Shown here: piece by piece, positions 42,838-51,425 of the stretch
How positions within the stretch are numbered: position 1 is the stretch's first letter
Layout: each line of letters starts with the position of its first letter
NCBI RefSeq assembly: GCF_002007205.1
Contig: NZ_LAZS01000006.1
Location: forward strand, 558,001-622,000
DNA from: Ensifer adhaerens
Lineage (GTDB): Bacteria > Pseudomonadota > Alphaproteobacteria > Rhizobiales > Rhizobiaceae
Direction of reading: 5' to 3'
Length of the DNA: 64,000 nucleotides
The notes under the pieces: generated by a model
Database searches by the model: none
Seen by the model: the letters and a program-made list of their open reading frames with translations, nothing else
What the model was told of the DNA's origin: nothing
Program-made: the position numbers and the translations under genes

Positions 42838-43722
42838 TTAGGCCGCGGCTCCGGCGCGCCGGTGCGCCAGGCGTTCGCCGACGATGATCAGCAGGCCGGC
42901 CGCAAAGATCAGCCCGGCGCCGGCAAAGACGTTGGTGGCCGGAACGTCGCCCCAGATCAAGAAGCCGAGCCCAAAGGCCCAGACGAGCGAGGTATATTCG
43001 AACGGCGCGATCACCGAGATCGGCGCGCGACGCATGCCCTCGAACAGCGCGTACTGGGCAATGCCGGCGATGACGCCGGTGCCGGCCATCAGCGCGACGT
43101 CGAAGAGCGCCGGCGGCGTCCAGAAGAAACCGACCGCAAGCCCGGTCATGGCGATGAAGAAGACGTTGGAGATCGTCATCTGCACCAGGGTCGCCTCCTG
43201 CAGTGCGGTCTTGCGCAGCATCACCGTGCCGATCGCCCAGAAGACGGCGGCAAGCAAAGCCAAGAACACCGGCAGCGACAGTTTCATGCCGGTGCCGAGC
43301 GGATCGCAGGCAATCAACACGCCGACGAAGCCGATGAAAACGGCGAACCAGCGGATCGGCGGTACGTCTTCCTTCAGGATCGGCACGGCGAGCAACGTCA
43401 CGATGATTGGCGCGGCGTAGTAAAGGGTCGTCATCTCGGCGAGGCCGAGGTCACGCGCGGCGTTGAAATAGGAAAGCCAGGCGGCAAGCAGCAGGAGGTT
43501 GCGCACGAACAGCGGCTTGATCACCGGCGAGGAGACAGCATTGCGCACCAGCTTGCCGCGGCCGATCACGAGGCAAAGCACGAGAATGGTGATGCTGCGG
43601 GTAAACAGGATCTGCCAGACCGAATAGCCGACGACCAGCCATTTGACCGACGCATCCTGCAGCGAAAACAGGAAATAGGAAAACGTCGTCATGACGATGC
43701 CTGACAGGACAGTCTTGTTCAT
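42838..43722 (-). CDS. EamA/DMT family transporter
   Basis: 294 residues with about ten hydrophobic spans and two EamA repeats (SGIVMTTFSYFLFSLQDASVKWLVVGYSVWQ begins the first; FWAIGTVMLRKTA opens the second). DMT proteins export amino acids or metabolites. ATG at 43722 (MNKTVLSG) is used; an extension to 43803 has no support. Convergent with the methyltransferase, divergent from a LysE-type exporter. Confidence 0.9.
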   Translation of the reverse strand: MNKTVLSGIVMTTFSYFLFSLQDASVKWLVVGYSVWQILFTRSITILVLCLVIGRGKLVRNAVSSPVIKPLFVRNLLLLAAWLSYFNAARDLGLAEMTTLYYAAPIIVTLLAVPILKEDVPPIRWFAVFIGFVGVLIACDPLGTGMKLSLPVFLALLAAVFWAIGTVMLRKTALQEATLVQMTISNVFFIAMTGLAVGFFWTPPALFDVALMAGTGVIAGIAQYALFEGMRRAPISVIAPFEYTSLVWAFGLGFLIWGDVPATNVFAGAGLIFAAGLLIIVGERLAHRRAGAAA

Positions 43723-43939
43723 GGAAGCCTCGATCACGCCGGCGGGAAGAGGAGCGGCGGAGCCCGTCTGATAGCGCGGCCGCGGCAGCCGCGGAAGGGG
43801 CATGCCGGGGTGGCGCTGTGGCGATTTCTTGGGGTGGCTTGCACCACGATCGGGAGCCAGGCTTGATGGAGATCAAGAACCGGCGCTTGCGCCGCTGCTA
43901 GAAGGCAGCGATAACGACCACGTAACCAGGTCCAACGAC

Positions 43940-44521
43940 ATGCAGCCGCTTGCCTTCGCCCTTGCCGCCCTCGTCCTGCTCGCGACACCAGGACCGACGA
44001 ACACGCTGCTCTGGCTCTCCGGCGCATCGGCCGGCTTCCGCCGCTCGTTGCCCCTGCTCATCGGCGAGCTCGGCGGTTATCTCGCCGTGATCATCCCGTC
44101 GGTCGCGCTTCTCGCGCCATTTCTCGCCGCGCACCCGCAGCTCGGCCTGGCGCTCAGGCTCGTCGCCGCCGGCTGGGTTCTCTATCTCGCCTATGCGCTC
44201 TGGACCACGGATGCCGAGCGCAGCGAGGGCGCCGTCATTTCCATCCGTCAGGTCTTCATCACGACGCTGCTCAATCCGAAGGCGCTGATCGTCGCCCTGG
44301 TGCTCTTGCCGCAGACTGGACTTGCAGTCGTCTGGCCCTGGATCGTCGGCTTCTCGCTGTTGGTCGTCGCCGTCGGATCGACCTGGATTGGCGCCGGCGC
44401 CATGCTGGTGCAGATGTCGAAAGGCCTGTCGGCCTCGCATCTGCCGCGCCGGATCGCCGCCGTCTGCCTCACGCTGTTTTCGATGGGAATTGCCGGCAGC
44501 GCGATCGCTGCCATGCACTAA
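43940..44521 (+). CDS. LysE/RhtB family amino acid exporter
   Basis: 193 residues with about five or six spans. LATPGPTNTLLWLSGASAGFRRS is the LysE/RhtB signature and TTLLNPKALIVALVLLPQ the second conserved segment. It probably exports an amino acid or homoserine lactone-like solute. ATG at 43940. Divergent from an EamA transporter and convergent with the SRPBCC gene. Confidence 0.9.
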   Translation: MQPLAFALAALVLLATPGPTNTLLWLSGASAGFRRSLPLLIGELGGYLAVIIPSVALLAPFLAAHPQLGLALRLVAAGWVLYLAYALWTTDAERSEGAVISIRQVFITTLLNPKALIVALVLLPQTGLAVVWPWIVGFSLLVVAVGSTWIGAGAMLVQMSKGLSASHLPRRIAAVCLTLFSMGIAGSAIAAMH

Positions 44522-44556
44522 AAAATCCCGGAGAACCAGCAAGGGTGCGCCGGGAT
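44521..44556 (-). terminator. Intrinsic terminator of the SRPBCC gene
   Basis: Read leftwards, ATCCCGG (44550-44556) pairs with CCGGGAT (44525-44531), with a loop of 18 bases, and the second arm runs into a U-run (five T at 44521-44525). The T-tract marks it for the leftward gene. Confidence 0.7.
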
Positions 44557-44588
44557 ATCGATCGCTATACGCGGCTAATCGTTGTGCC

Positions 44589-45053
44589 TCAGGCAGCGAC
44601 CGCCTCGCCGAGTTCCTTCGCCAGCGCCCCCATCAACTCTTCCCAGCCTCCGCGCCTGTATTCGAGCTTGTCCAGCCCGTCGAGGAAGGCCACCTGCTCG
44701 GTAAAGACGAGGTGCGTGCCCGTGCCCTCAGGCCGGATATCGACCGTGGCGACGGAGGCGGAAATCCTCCTGTCGTTCTGCGTCATCGTGTAGGCAAAGA
44801 TGATCCGGCGGTCCTCGATGATATCGAGATAGACGGTGTCGTCGTAGTAGGTCGTCCCGTCGTCCTGACTGAAGCGGCCGCTCTCGCGCCCGCCGACGCG
44901 GAAGTCATGGGTGATTGTGGCACCGGCTTCGACATTGACGAACCAGCGCTCCTTGGCGGCCGGCTCGGAGAAAGCCTTGAACACCTGCTGTGGCGTCGCC
45001 TTGAAGCTGCGCTCGATGGTGAAGCTTGAATGTTCCACGGATCTGTCAGTCAT
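44589..45053 (-). CDS. SRPBCC (AHSA1-like) domain protein
   Basis: 154 residues of the Bet v1-like SRPBCC fold. The N-terminal FTIERSFKATPQQVFKAFSEPAAKERWF, the DFRVGGRESGRF strand and the C-terminal GGWEELMGALAKELGEAV helix match the AHSA1 family, which binds hydrophobic ligands. Its start lies opposite an HxlR regulator gene, a very common pairing in proteobacteria, where the regulator controls the ligand-binding protein. ATG preceded by GAGGCAAGAC. Confidence 0.92.
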   Translation of the reverse strand: MTDRSVEHSSFTIERSFKATPQQVFKAFSEPAAKERWFVNVEAGATITHDFRVGGRESGRFSQDDGTTYYDDTVYLDIIEDRRIIFAYTMTQNDRRISASVATVDIRPEGTGTHLVFTEQVAFLDGLDKLEYRRGGWEELMGALAKELGEAVAA

Positions 45054-45186
45054 GTCTTGCCTCCTCTGGGTCGGAAAACCGCCTGTTTACGCTAACTGGT
45101 TTCCATTATGAACTGCTATAATTTTGAAATCAGTTGAACGTTAGCGCCAGTGATGCGATAATGCAAGCGGTTTTAAAGAGGTGCCA
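45054..45186. promoter_or_regulatory. Divergent SRPBCC-HxlR control region with inverted repeats
   Basis: 133 AT-rich bases. CGCTAAC (45091-45097) pairs with GTTAGCG (45141-45147), and AACTG recurs inverted nearby as CAGTT (45132-45136). Likely HxlR operator and back-to-back promoters. Confidence 0.5.
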
Positions 45187-45696
45187 ATGAAGGACGACAT
45201 GCGCTCGGGTTGCCCGATCAATCTCTCGCTCGAAGTGTTCGGCGACAAATGGAGCCTGCTGATCATCCGCGACATGATCTTCGGCGGTAAGCGGCACTTC
45301 CGCGAGTTGCTGCGATCCCAGGAGGGAATCTCGTCGAATATCCTGGCGGACCGGCTGAAGATGCTGGTCGAGCAGCGGATGTTGACGAAGCGCGACGACC
45401 CCACACACAAGCAGAAGGCAATCTACAGCCTGACGGAGATGACGATTGCGCTGGTGCCGATCATGGCCCAGCTCGGCGCCTGGGGACGGCGCTACCTGCC
45501 GGTCAGCGAGGAGTTGAGCATTCGCGCCGAGCTCATGGAGAACGGCGGCCCTGCGCTCTGGGACCGCTTCATGGACGAGCTGCGGCACGACCACCTCGGC
45601 GCCCCGCTCGACGGTCCGCCCCGGGTGCGCGCCACGCTCCAGGCCGCCTATGAGGAGGTGGTCGCCAGGAAAGCTCGCGAAAAGGCGACGGCCTGA
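45187..45696 (+). CDS. HxlR family transcriptional regulator
   Basis: 169 residues with the HxlR winged-helix: CPINLSLEVFGDKWSLLIIRDMIFGGKRHF, then SEGISSN-like helix (QEGISSNILADRLKMLVEQ) and the wing KQKAIYSLTEMTIALVPI. The N-terminal cysteine of SGCPINLS is the conserved redox-sensitive residue in several members. ATG at 45187 follows AGAGG; a GTG two codons upstream is an alternative. A C-terminal extension of about 60 residues is longer than in typical HxlR proteins. Confidence 0.93.
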   Translation: MKDDMRSGCPINLSLEVFGDKWSLLIIRDMIFGGKRHFRELLRSQEGISSNILADRLKMLVEQRMLTKRDDPTHKQKAIYSLTEMTIALVPIMAQLGAWGRRYLPVSEELSIRAELMENGGPALWDRFMDELRHDHLGAPLDGPPRVRATLQAAYEEVVARKAREKATA

Positions 45697-45723
45697 CGCC
45701 AGAGGAACGGGCTCGTCATCCGC

Positions 45724-46806
45724 TCAGAGCCCGATCACCGACAGCATGACGAAGGTGGCGAACAGCACGAAATGCGTCATGCCCTCGATGGCGTTGGTCT
45801 GGCCGTCGTTGAGGTTGATCGCGGCAACGATCAAAGTGATCGCCACCATGACCGTCTGCACCGGCGACATCGCCATCAGGAAGGGCTGGCCTGTATAGAG
45901 CGCGATCGCCTCCATCACCGGCACCGTCAGGATGACGGTCGAGAGCGAGGCGCCGAGGGCGATGTTGACGACCGCCTGCATGCGGTTGGCAAGGGCCGCC
46001 CGCATCGCGGTCATGATCTCCGGCGAGGCCGAGATCGCCGCCACCACGATGGCGGCAACGGCCGGCGGCGCGCCACTGCCCTTGAGGCCCGAGGTCAGCA
46101 GCGCCGACATTGTTTCTGCCAGCACGCCGATCACGACGATGCCGAAGATCAGGGTGAGGATCGAAGGCAGCACCGGCTGGTCGTCGGCATCCTGCAGAAC
46201 GCTGCCCTCGCCCTTGGCTTTCGGATAGCTGTAGCTGAAGAAATAGCTGTGCACGCCCACCTGCATGCGCAGGAACAGGGCGTAAAGCGTAATCATCGCG
46301 CCGATGGTGAAGGCCGAATAGTAGTGCCATTTCGCCGCCGGCACGAACTCCGGCACGATCATCGAAATCCCCATCGCCGTCAGGATCATCACGCTGTAGG
46401 TGCGCGCGGAATCGTCGTTGTAAGGCTGCTCGCCGTGCTTCAGGCCGCCGAGCAGGGCCGCCAGGCCGAGGATGCCGTTGATGTCGAGCATGACGGCCGC
46501 ATAGATCGTGTCGCGCACCAGCGTCGGCGAGGCCTCGCTCGTCATCATGATCGCCAGTACGACGACTTCGACCAACACGGCCGAGAGCGTCAGGATCATC
46601 GTGCCGTAGGGATCGCCGACCTTGGACGCCAGCACCTCGGCGTGATGCGCCACGCGCAGCGATGCAAGCACGATCGCGACCACGAGACAACCGGCACCGA
46701 GAAGCGTCGCGAAGCGCCCCATCTCGAGAAGCCGGTCTTCGAGCGCAATCCCGGCGACCGCGGCAAGCACGGCGACGATCAGCAGGCGTTCCGCTTTCAT
46801 GCGCAT
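45724..46806 (-). CDS. Calcium:proton antiporter / ionic transporter (ChaA/y4hA-like)
   Basis: About 360 residues with 10-11 hydrophobic spans and the Ca/H-exchanger repeats containing acidic pore residues (SAVLVEVVVLAIMMT and the later AAISASPEIMTAMRA). It resembles the rhizobial y4hA ionic transporter and ChaA. ATG at 46806 (MRMKAERLL) is preferred because GGAGGG lies 11 bases ahead; ATG at 46800 is nearly equivalent. Confidence 0.88.
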   Translation of the reverse strand: MRMKAERLLIVAVLAAVAGIALEDRLLEMGRFATLLGAGCLVVAIVLASLRVAHHAEVLASKVGDPYGTMILTLSAVLVEVVVLAIMMTSEASPTLVRDTIYAAVMLDINGILGLAALLGGLKHGEQPYNDDSARTYSVMILTAMGISMIVPEFVPAAKWHYYSAFTIGAMITLYALFLRMQVGVHSYFFSYSYPKAKGEGSVLQDADDQPVLPSILTLIFGIVVIGVLAETMSALLTSGLKGSGAPPAVAAIVVAAISASPEIMTAMRAALANRMQAVVNIALGASLSTVILTVPVMEAIALYTGQPFLMAMSPVQTVMVAITLIVAAINLNDGQTNAIEGMTHFVLFATFVMLSVIGL

Positions 46807-46994
46807 CAACAAAAACGCCCTCCACCGAAAGCCGGTCCCGCCCGTCATCCGAACTATAGGGGCCGCGTCCTTCAAAGCAAATGACGGGAAGAGGACTATT
46901 TTCCTCCCGATTCTTTACCGCCTCGCGGCGTTTCGGTAGTGTAACCGCGAACAAAAGCAGCAAGCGGCCGCCTGCCCGGCCTGGATCCTTCGTC

Positions 46995-47648
46995 ATGTTG
47001 TCTCACGGCACGATCTGGCACGCTATCGATACCCTAGCCGAGCGCCATCAGCTCTCGCCGTCCGGTCTGGCGCGGCGTGCCGGCCTCGACCCGACCTCCT
47101 TCAACAAATCCAAGCGCCGCTCGGCCGACGGGCGGGAGCGCTGGCCCTCGACGGAATCGATCGCCAAGGTGCTGGAGGCGACCGGAGCCACCATGGACCA
47201 GTTCACAAGCCTGCTGCACCCGGATGAAAGGCAGGCATCCTCCGAGCCGGCGCCAGCCGCGACGATCCCGCTGATCGGTTTTGCCCAGGCAGGCGCGGGC
47301 GGCTTCTTCGACGATGGCGGCTTTCCCGCCGGCCAGGGCTGGGATGTCATCGATTTTCCGACTGATGCGGAGAAGCGCAGCGGCACCTATGCGCTCGGCG
47401 TCCAGGGCGACAGCATGCTGCCGCTCTATCGCGACGGCGATATCCTGATCGTCGACCCCGGCGCGCCGATCCGGCGCGGCGACCGGGTCGTGGTGAAGAC
47501 GCGCGAAGGCGAAGTCATGGCCAAGGTGCTGACGCGCCAGACGCCGCGCATGATCGAGCTTCTGTCCCTCAATCCCGAACATCCGAACCGGAGTTTCGAG
47601 ACCAGCCAGATCGAGTGGATCGCCCGGATCATCTGGGCCAGCCAATAG
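46995..47648 (+). CDS. XRE-type regulator with LexA-like S24 peptidase domain
   Basis: 217 residues. The N-terminal helix-turn-helix (AERHQLSPSGLARRAGLDPTSFNKSK) is followed by a linker and an S24/LexA-like domain. The catalytic dyad is visible as S140 (VQGDSMLP) and K177 (GEVMAKVL), spaced exactly as in LexA (37 residues), and an Ala-Gly bond lies at AQAG (99-100) ahead of it. It could self-cleave under RecA-driven DNA damage, as in LexA and phage repressors; no adjacent prophage exists. ATG at 46995; nearby targets unknown. Confidence 0.88.
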   Translation: MLSHGTIWHAIDTLAERHQLSPSGLARRAGLDPTSFNKSKRRSADGRERWPSTESIAKVLEATGATMDQFTSLLHPDERQASSEPAPAATIPLIGFAQAGAGGFFDDGGFPAGQGWDVIDFPTDAEKRSGTYALGVQGDSMLPLYRDGDILIVDPGAPIRRGDRVVVKTREGEVMAKVLTRQTPRMIELLSLNPEHPNRSFETSQIEWIARIIWASQ

Positions 47649-47661
47649 GACGTTCTTCCTG

Positions 47662-48510
47662 ATGCGGCAGCATTTGTACACCCTTGCCGGCGGCATCGCC
47701 GCAATCGCGCTATTCACCGGCATCCTCTATGCCGGAGCCGTCGCCATCCGCGACCGCGAGACCGCCGCCACACCGGAACTGGTTCTCGAAACGCCCGACA
47801 TGGCGGAAATCGAAACGGCGCCGGACCAGGCCGACGACGATGTTCCGCTCGACCTCGGCCCGCCCCCGGACGGCGCGGCTCAACCCGACGCGGCGGCGAC
47901 CGATGAGCAACCGCAGGCCACCACCACGACGGAAAAGGCCGCGCGCGCCATCGAGCCGCAACAGTTCGGCCTGCCCGACACGGTCACCAGCGCACCGCTC
48001 AAACGGTTAGAACCGCGCGCGCCGCTGTCGGAGCCGAAGAAGGAAGCGAAGGCTGCGGGGCCGTCCGTCCTCTATCGCCCGGTGGCGGTCGCTGCCGGCG
48101 TCATCCAGTTCGACAAGCTGACGCTGCAGATCGACGGCATCGAGCCGGAACAGGCGGAGAGAACCTGCGAAAGCGGCGGCAAGAGCTGGCCCTGCGGCAT
48201 CGTCGCGCGGACCGCCTTCAGAAACTTCCTGCGCGCACGCGCGGTCAGCTGCGATCTGCCCGAGGGAAGCGTCGGCCCTTCGGCCACGGCATCCTGCACG
48301 CTCGGCGGCCAGGATCTCGCCACCTGGCTCGTCGACAATGGCTGGGCGACGCCGGTTGCTGGCTCGCCCCTCGAGAAACGCGCCGACGCGGCGCGTCAGG
48401 CGAAGCTCGGCTTCTTCGGCGGCGACCCGCGCGACCTCAGCCACAAGCCGATGACATTCGACGACCCGACCCTCGGCATCGAGATGGACACCCCGCAGCC
48501 GGACTTGTAA
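47662..48510 (+). CDS. Membrane-anchored thermonuclease-like protein
   Basis: 282 residues: an N-terminal membrane anchor (LYTLAGGIAAIALFTGILYAG), a long acidic, proline- and threonine-rich linker (about residues 35-140), and a C-terminal domain with a staphylococcal nuclease-like pattern (DGIEPEQAERTCESGGKSWPCGIVARTAFRNFL, then ARAVSCDLP, CTLGGQDLATWLVDNGWATPV). The usual catalytic arginine/glutamate arrangement is not clear, so activity is doubtful. It starts 14 bases after the S24 regulator gene and probably shares its transcript. Confidence 0.75.
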   Translation: MRQHLYTLAGGIAAIALFTGILYAGAVAIRDRETAATPELVLETPDMAEIETAPDQADDDVPLDLGPPPDGAAQPDAAATDEQPQATTTTEKAARAIEPQQFGLPDTVTSAPLKRLEPRAPLSEPKKEAKAAGPSVLYRPVAVAAGVIQFDKLTLQIDGIEPEQAERTCESGGKSWPCGIVARTAFRNFLRARAVSCDLPEGSVGPSATASCTLGGQDLATWLVDNGWATPVAGSPLEKRADAARQAKLGFFGGDPRDLSHKPMTFDDPTLGIEMDTPQPDL

Positions 48511-48545
48511 ACAGCCGCGACAATACCCAGCTCTCAGCCGTTTCG

Positions 48546-48977
48546 ATGACACCGCCGGAAAGCCCCATGCTCCCTAGCCTCAGCCACCACGAAGCCCTCG
48601 TCTATGTCATGGTGATGATGTCGGCGGTCGATCGGGAGATGAGCGACGACGAGTTCGCGCGCATCGGCCGGCTGGTGCAGTTCCTGCCCGTCTTCGACGA
48701 CTTCGAAGAGGACAGCCTCATCCATATCGGCCACGAATGCTCGGCGCAGCTGGCGGCGCCCGAGGGGCTCGACATCGTACTCGAGATCGTGCGCGAAGCG
48801 CTGCCGGAAAAGTTCCACGAGACGGCCTATGCACTTGCCGTCGAGATCGCCGCTGCGGACCAGCGCATCCGCAACGAAGAAATCCGGCTGCTGCAATTGC
48901 TGCGCGACCGTCTCGGCCTCGACAAGCTGACTTGCGCGGCCATCGAGCGCGGGGCGCTTGCCCGTTTCCGGCGTTAA
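48546..48977 (+). CDS. TerB family (tellurite resistance-like) protein
   Basis: 143 residues. The TerB fold appears as LSHHEALVYVMVMMSAVDREMSDDEFARIGRLVQFLPVF, then AYALAVEIAAADQRIRNEEIRLLQLLRDRLGLD, two helical repeats with conserved acidic residues that bind metal in TerB. An alternative start is ATG at 48567 (MLPSL). Function beyond the family fold is unknown. It follows the nuclease-like gene and likely belongs to the same unit. Confidence 0.88.
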   Translation: MTPPESPMLPSLSHHEALVYVMVMMSAVDREMSDDEFARIGRLVQFLPVFDDFEEDSLIHIGHECSAQLAAPEGLDIVLEIVREALPEKFHETAYALAVEIAAADQRIRNEEIRLLQLLRDRLGLDKLTCAAIERGALARFRR

Positions 48978-49019
48978 ACCGGTAAACTTGCCGTCGATCG
49001 CGCCGCGATATCCCGGCGC

Positions 49020-49853
49020 TCAGTAGATCCCGTTCGGGAAGTAGCGCAGGTAGATTTCCTCCAACCGGCCGCTGCGCGACAATGCCAGCAGTGCGTGATC
49101 GATCGCCTGGGTCAGAGCCGGCTCGGACTTGCGGTTCATGATCGTCAGGCCTTCGCCGAGGAAGCGCTGCGAGAAATAGGCGCCGTCGACGAGCGCACAG
49201 CAGCCGCCCGCGGTCGTGCCCGAGATCCAGAAGGAAAGCTGCATGCCGTCGGAGAAGACCGCCGGCACTTCACCCTTCCTGAGCGCCGTCAGCATGGCGT
49301 CGCGATCGGGAAAGACCTTGGCTTCGATCTTCGGGAAAAACGCCTTGAACATCGCCTCATGCGTGGTTCCGGCGACGACACCGACCGCTTTTCCCTTGAG
49401 ATCCTTCGGCGCGGCGACGGCGCCGGCCGCCTTGGTGTTGACGGCGAAACGCGCCGGAAGCCGCATGAAGGCGCGCGAAAAGCCGAAACGCTGGCGCAGT
49501 TCCGGACCGACGGCGATGCCAGCGGCCACCGCCTCGCCCTGCCCCTCCTCCAGCGCGGGCAGCAGTTCCGCATAGGTCACCGCCTGGATCTGGCACTTGG
49601 CTTCGATGTCGAGCTCACGGCAGATCTCGCGCACGAGATCGACATGAAATCCCGAAAGCTTGCCGGACTGGTCGATGAAGTTGAACGGCGGAAAGTCCAC
49701 CGTCGTCAAGAAACGCAGGCGCGCCAGACCCGTGAGATCGGGCTTGGCGATGCGTTCGCGCGCGTCGAACAGGAGCGGCAGATCCTTAGCCTCGGCCGCA
49801 AGCGGCGTCACGATCAAGGATGCGCAAAGGGCGAAAAGGGAAAGAACTTTCAT
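49020..49853 (-). CDS. Transporter substrate-binding domain protein (family 3)
   Basis: 277 residues. A signal peptide (ALCASLIVTPLAAEA) is followed by a family 3 solute-binding fold: LTTVDFPPFNFIDQSGKLSGFHVDLVREI, then KGKAVGVVAGTTHEAMFKAFF and SFWISGTTAG. No permease genes lie near, so it is an orphan binding protein or a receptor-like component. ATG at 49853 (MKVLSLF) is used; upstream in-frame starts extend the signal region without support. Confidence 0.88.
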   Translation of the reverse strand: MKVLSLFALCASLIVTPLAAEAKDLPLLFDARERIAKPDLTGLARLRFLTTVDFPPFNFIDQSGKLSGFHVDLVREICRELDIEAKCQIQAVTYAELLPALEEGQGEAVAAGIAVGPELRQRFGFSRAFMRLPARFAVNTKAAGAVAAPKDLKGKAVGVVAGTTHEAMFKAFFPKIEAKVFPDRDAMLTALRKGEVPAVFSDGMQLSFWISGTTAGGCCALVDGAYFSQRFLGEGLTIMNRKSEPALTQAIDHALLALSRSGRLEEIYLRYFPNGIY

Positions 49854-49996
49854 GGGGCAGCGGCCGGCACGTCTCATGTGGCAGGGGCGGCCTTGGAACC
49901 GCGGTGATTCATCGAGCCGTAAAGTAACCGGCCGCAGCGCAGCTGACCATAGTCCACCACGAGAACGCGGTAACACAAGGAAAGGGACGAGAAGAA

Positions 49997-50071
49997 TGGA
50001 GCGGGTGATCGGGATCGAACCGACGACATCCAGCTTGGGAAGCTGGCGTTCTACCGCTGAACTACACCCGC
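49997..50071 (-). tRNA. tRNA-Gly (anticodon CCC)
   Basis: Read leftwards it folds into a full cloverleaf: acceptor GCGGGTG/CACCCGC, D-arm GTTC-AGCGGTA-GAAC, anticodon arm CCAGC-TTCCCAA-GCTGG (anticodon CCC), T-arm with TTCGATC loop. The terminal CCA is encoded (49997-49999). It sits downstream of dcd in the same direction and may be processed from that transcript or have its own promoter. Confidence 0.97.
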
Positions 50072-50151
50072 GGTGCCTGCGAAATTTCCCGAACCGGGGC
50101 GATCTGTCAAGGACCCTTGCGCGCGATCGCGTAAGGTCGCTGCGAAATCCC

Positions 50152-51249
50152 CTACTCGGCGCGGAAATGCTTCGACAGCTTCAGGCCCTGCGCCTGGTAG
50201 TTGGAGCCGACGCCGAGACCATAGAGACCGTCCGGCCGTTCCAGCATGTGTTCGTAGATCAGGCGGCCGACGATCTGGCCGTGTTCGAGGATGAACGGCA
50301 CCTCGTGGCTGCGTACTTCCAGCACCGCACGGCTGCCAGTGCCGCCAGCGGAAGCGTGGCCGAAGCCCGGATCGAAGAAGCCGGCATAATGCACGCGGAA
50401 CTCACCCACCAGCGGATCGAACGGCGTCATCTCGGCGGCAAAGAGCGGCGGAACATGCACCGCTTCGCGCGACACCAGAATGTAGAACTCGTCCGGATCG
50501 AGGATCAACTCGTCGCGGCCGCGGCTATAGAGCGGCTCCCAGAAATCGAAGATCGCATGCTGCGCCTTCTTGTCGACGTCGATGACGGCGGTGTGATGCT
50601 TGCCGCGATAGCCGATCAGGCCTTCAGGCCCGGTGCCCTTGAGGTCGATCGACAATGCGATGCCGCCACCGCTGACATTGGGCTTGTCGCTCGCCACCAG
50701 CACGTCGCTCTCGTGCAGCGCCTGCAGTTCCTGTTCCGACAGGATCGACTGGCCCATGCGGAAGCGGATCTGCGACAGGCGCGAGCCGCGGCGCACGACG
50801 ATCGGGAAGGTGCGCGGGCTGATTTCGAGATAAAGCGGACCGCTGTAGCCGGCCGGAATCTTGTCGAATTCCTGGGCCCGGTCGGTGATGACGCGAGTGA
50901 AGATGTCGAGGCGGCCCGTCGAGCTCTTCGGGTTGGCCGAGGCCGACATGCCCTCAGGCAGTTCCAGCCTTTCCATCAGAGGCACGATGTAGACGCAACC
51001 CGTCTCCAGCACCGCGCCCTCGGTCAGATCCACGACGTGCAGCTTCAGCCGGTCGAGCTTGTCGGCAACGAGATGAGACGGGCCCGGCATGAAGCTCGCG
51101 CGGACGCGGAAAGCCTTGGCGCCGAGGCGCAGGTCCAGGCTTGCCGGCTGGATCTGATCGTCATCCAGCGGCTTCTCGCTTTTCAGGCGTCCCGATTCGA
51201 ACAGCGCGGCGATCGCGCGATCGGCCAAAATCCCAGTGTCGCGGCCCAT
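50152..51249 (-). CDS. dcd: 2'-deoxycytidine 5'-triphosphate deaminase, double-domain form
   Basis: 365 residues, about twice the length of single-domain Dcd (around 190). Two dUTPase-like beta-barrel halves are seen: the first with ANPKSSTGRLDIFTRVITDRAQEFDKIPAGYSGPLYLEISP, the second with AEMTPFDPLVGEFRVHYAGFFDPGFGHASAGGTGSRAVLEVRSHEVPF. This fused form occurs in alphaproteobacteria and makes dUTP from dCTP. ATG at 51249 follows AAGAGGAC. It is transcribed divergently from metZ. Confidence 0.92.
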   Translation of the reverse strand: MGRDTGILADRAIAALFESGRLKSEKPLDDDQIQPASLDLRLGAKAFRVRASFMPGPSHLVADKLDRLKLHVVDLTEGAVLETGCVYIVPLMERLELPEGMSASANPKSSTGRLDIFTRVITDRAQEFDKIPAGYSGPLYLEISPRTFPIVVRRGSRLSQIRFRMGQSILSEQELQALHESDVLVASDKPNVSGGGIALSIDLKGTGPEGLIGYRGKHHTAVIDVDKKAQHAIFDFWEPLYSRGRDELILDPDEFYILVSREAVHVPPLFAAEMTPFDPLVGEFRVHYAGFFDPGFGHASAGGTGSRAVLEVRSHEVPFILEHGQIVGRLIYEHMLERPDGLYGLGVGSNYQAQGLKLSKHFRAE

Positions 51250-51293
51250 TGCAGTCCTCTTTTCAGTTGCGAGACAAAACCAAACTCCGGGAA

Positions 51294-51322
51294 TTGACGC
51301 AAGCGTACCCTGGCAGTATTGA
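51294..51322 (+). promoter_or_regulatory. Candidate sigma-70-like promoter of metZ
   Basis: TTGACG (51294-51299), 17-base spacer, TATTGA (51317-51322). The predicted start falls near 51329, a few bases before the SAM-II aptamer. Confidence 0.75.
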
Positions 51323-51328
51323 AGCTTT

Positions 51329-51384
51329 ATCCCGTGGTGATTTGGCCGGTCGGCTTGCAGCCACGTTAAACAAGTAGCTAAAAA
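51329..51384 (+). ncRNA. SAM-II riboswitch aptamer
   Basis: The stretch matches the SAM-II (metA element) consensus: a P1 stem with CGTGG (51333-51337) pairing CCACG (51361-51365), the GTGATTTGG...GCTTGCAG loop, and the pseudoknot-forming tail CACGTTAAACAAGT followed by GCTAAAAA. SAM-II senses S-adenosylmethionine and lowers expression of methionine genes such as metZ or metA in alphaproteobacteria. The aptamer sits at the predicted 5' end of the metZ mRNA. Confidence 0.95.
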
Positions 51385-51425
51385 GGCCGGGTGTCAAACC
51401 GGCCCTTCACGCGGCCGGTTTTTTT
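51385..51425 (+). terminator. Two alternative hairpins downstream of SAM-II; second is an intrinsic terminator
   Basis: Three complementary segments lie in a row: GGCCGG (51385-51390), CCGGCC (51399-51404) and GGCCGG (51413-51418). The middle can pair with either neighbour. Pairing 2:3 gives an 8-bp stem (AACCGGCC/GGCCGGTT) followed by a run of seven T, an intrinsic terminator. Pairing 1:2 would prevent it. This is an antiterminator/terminator switch directly after the aptamer. Confidence 0.85.
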
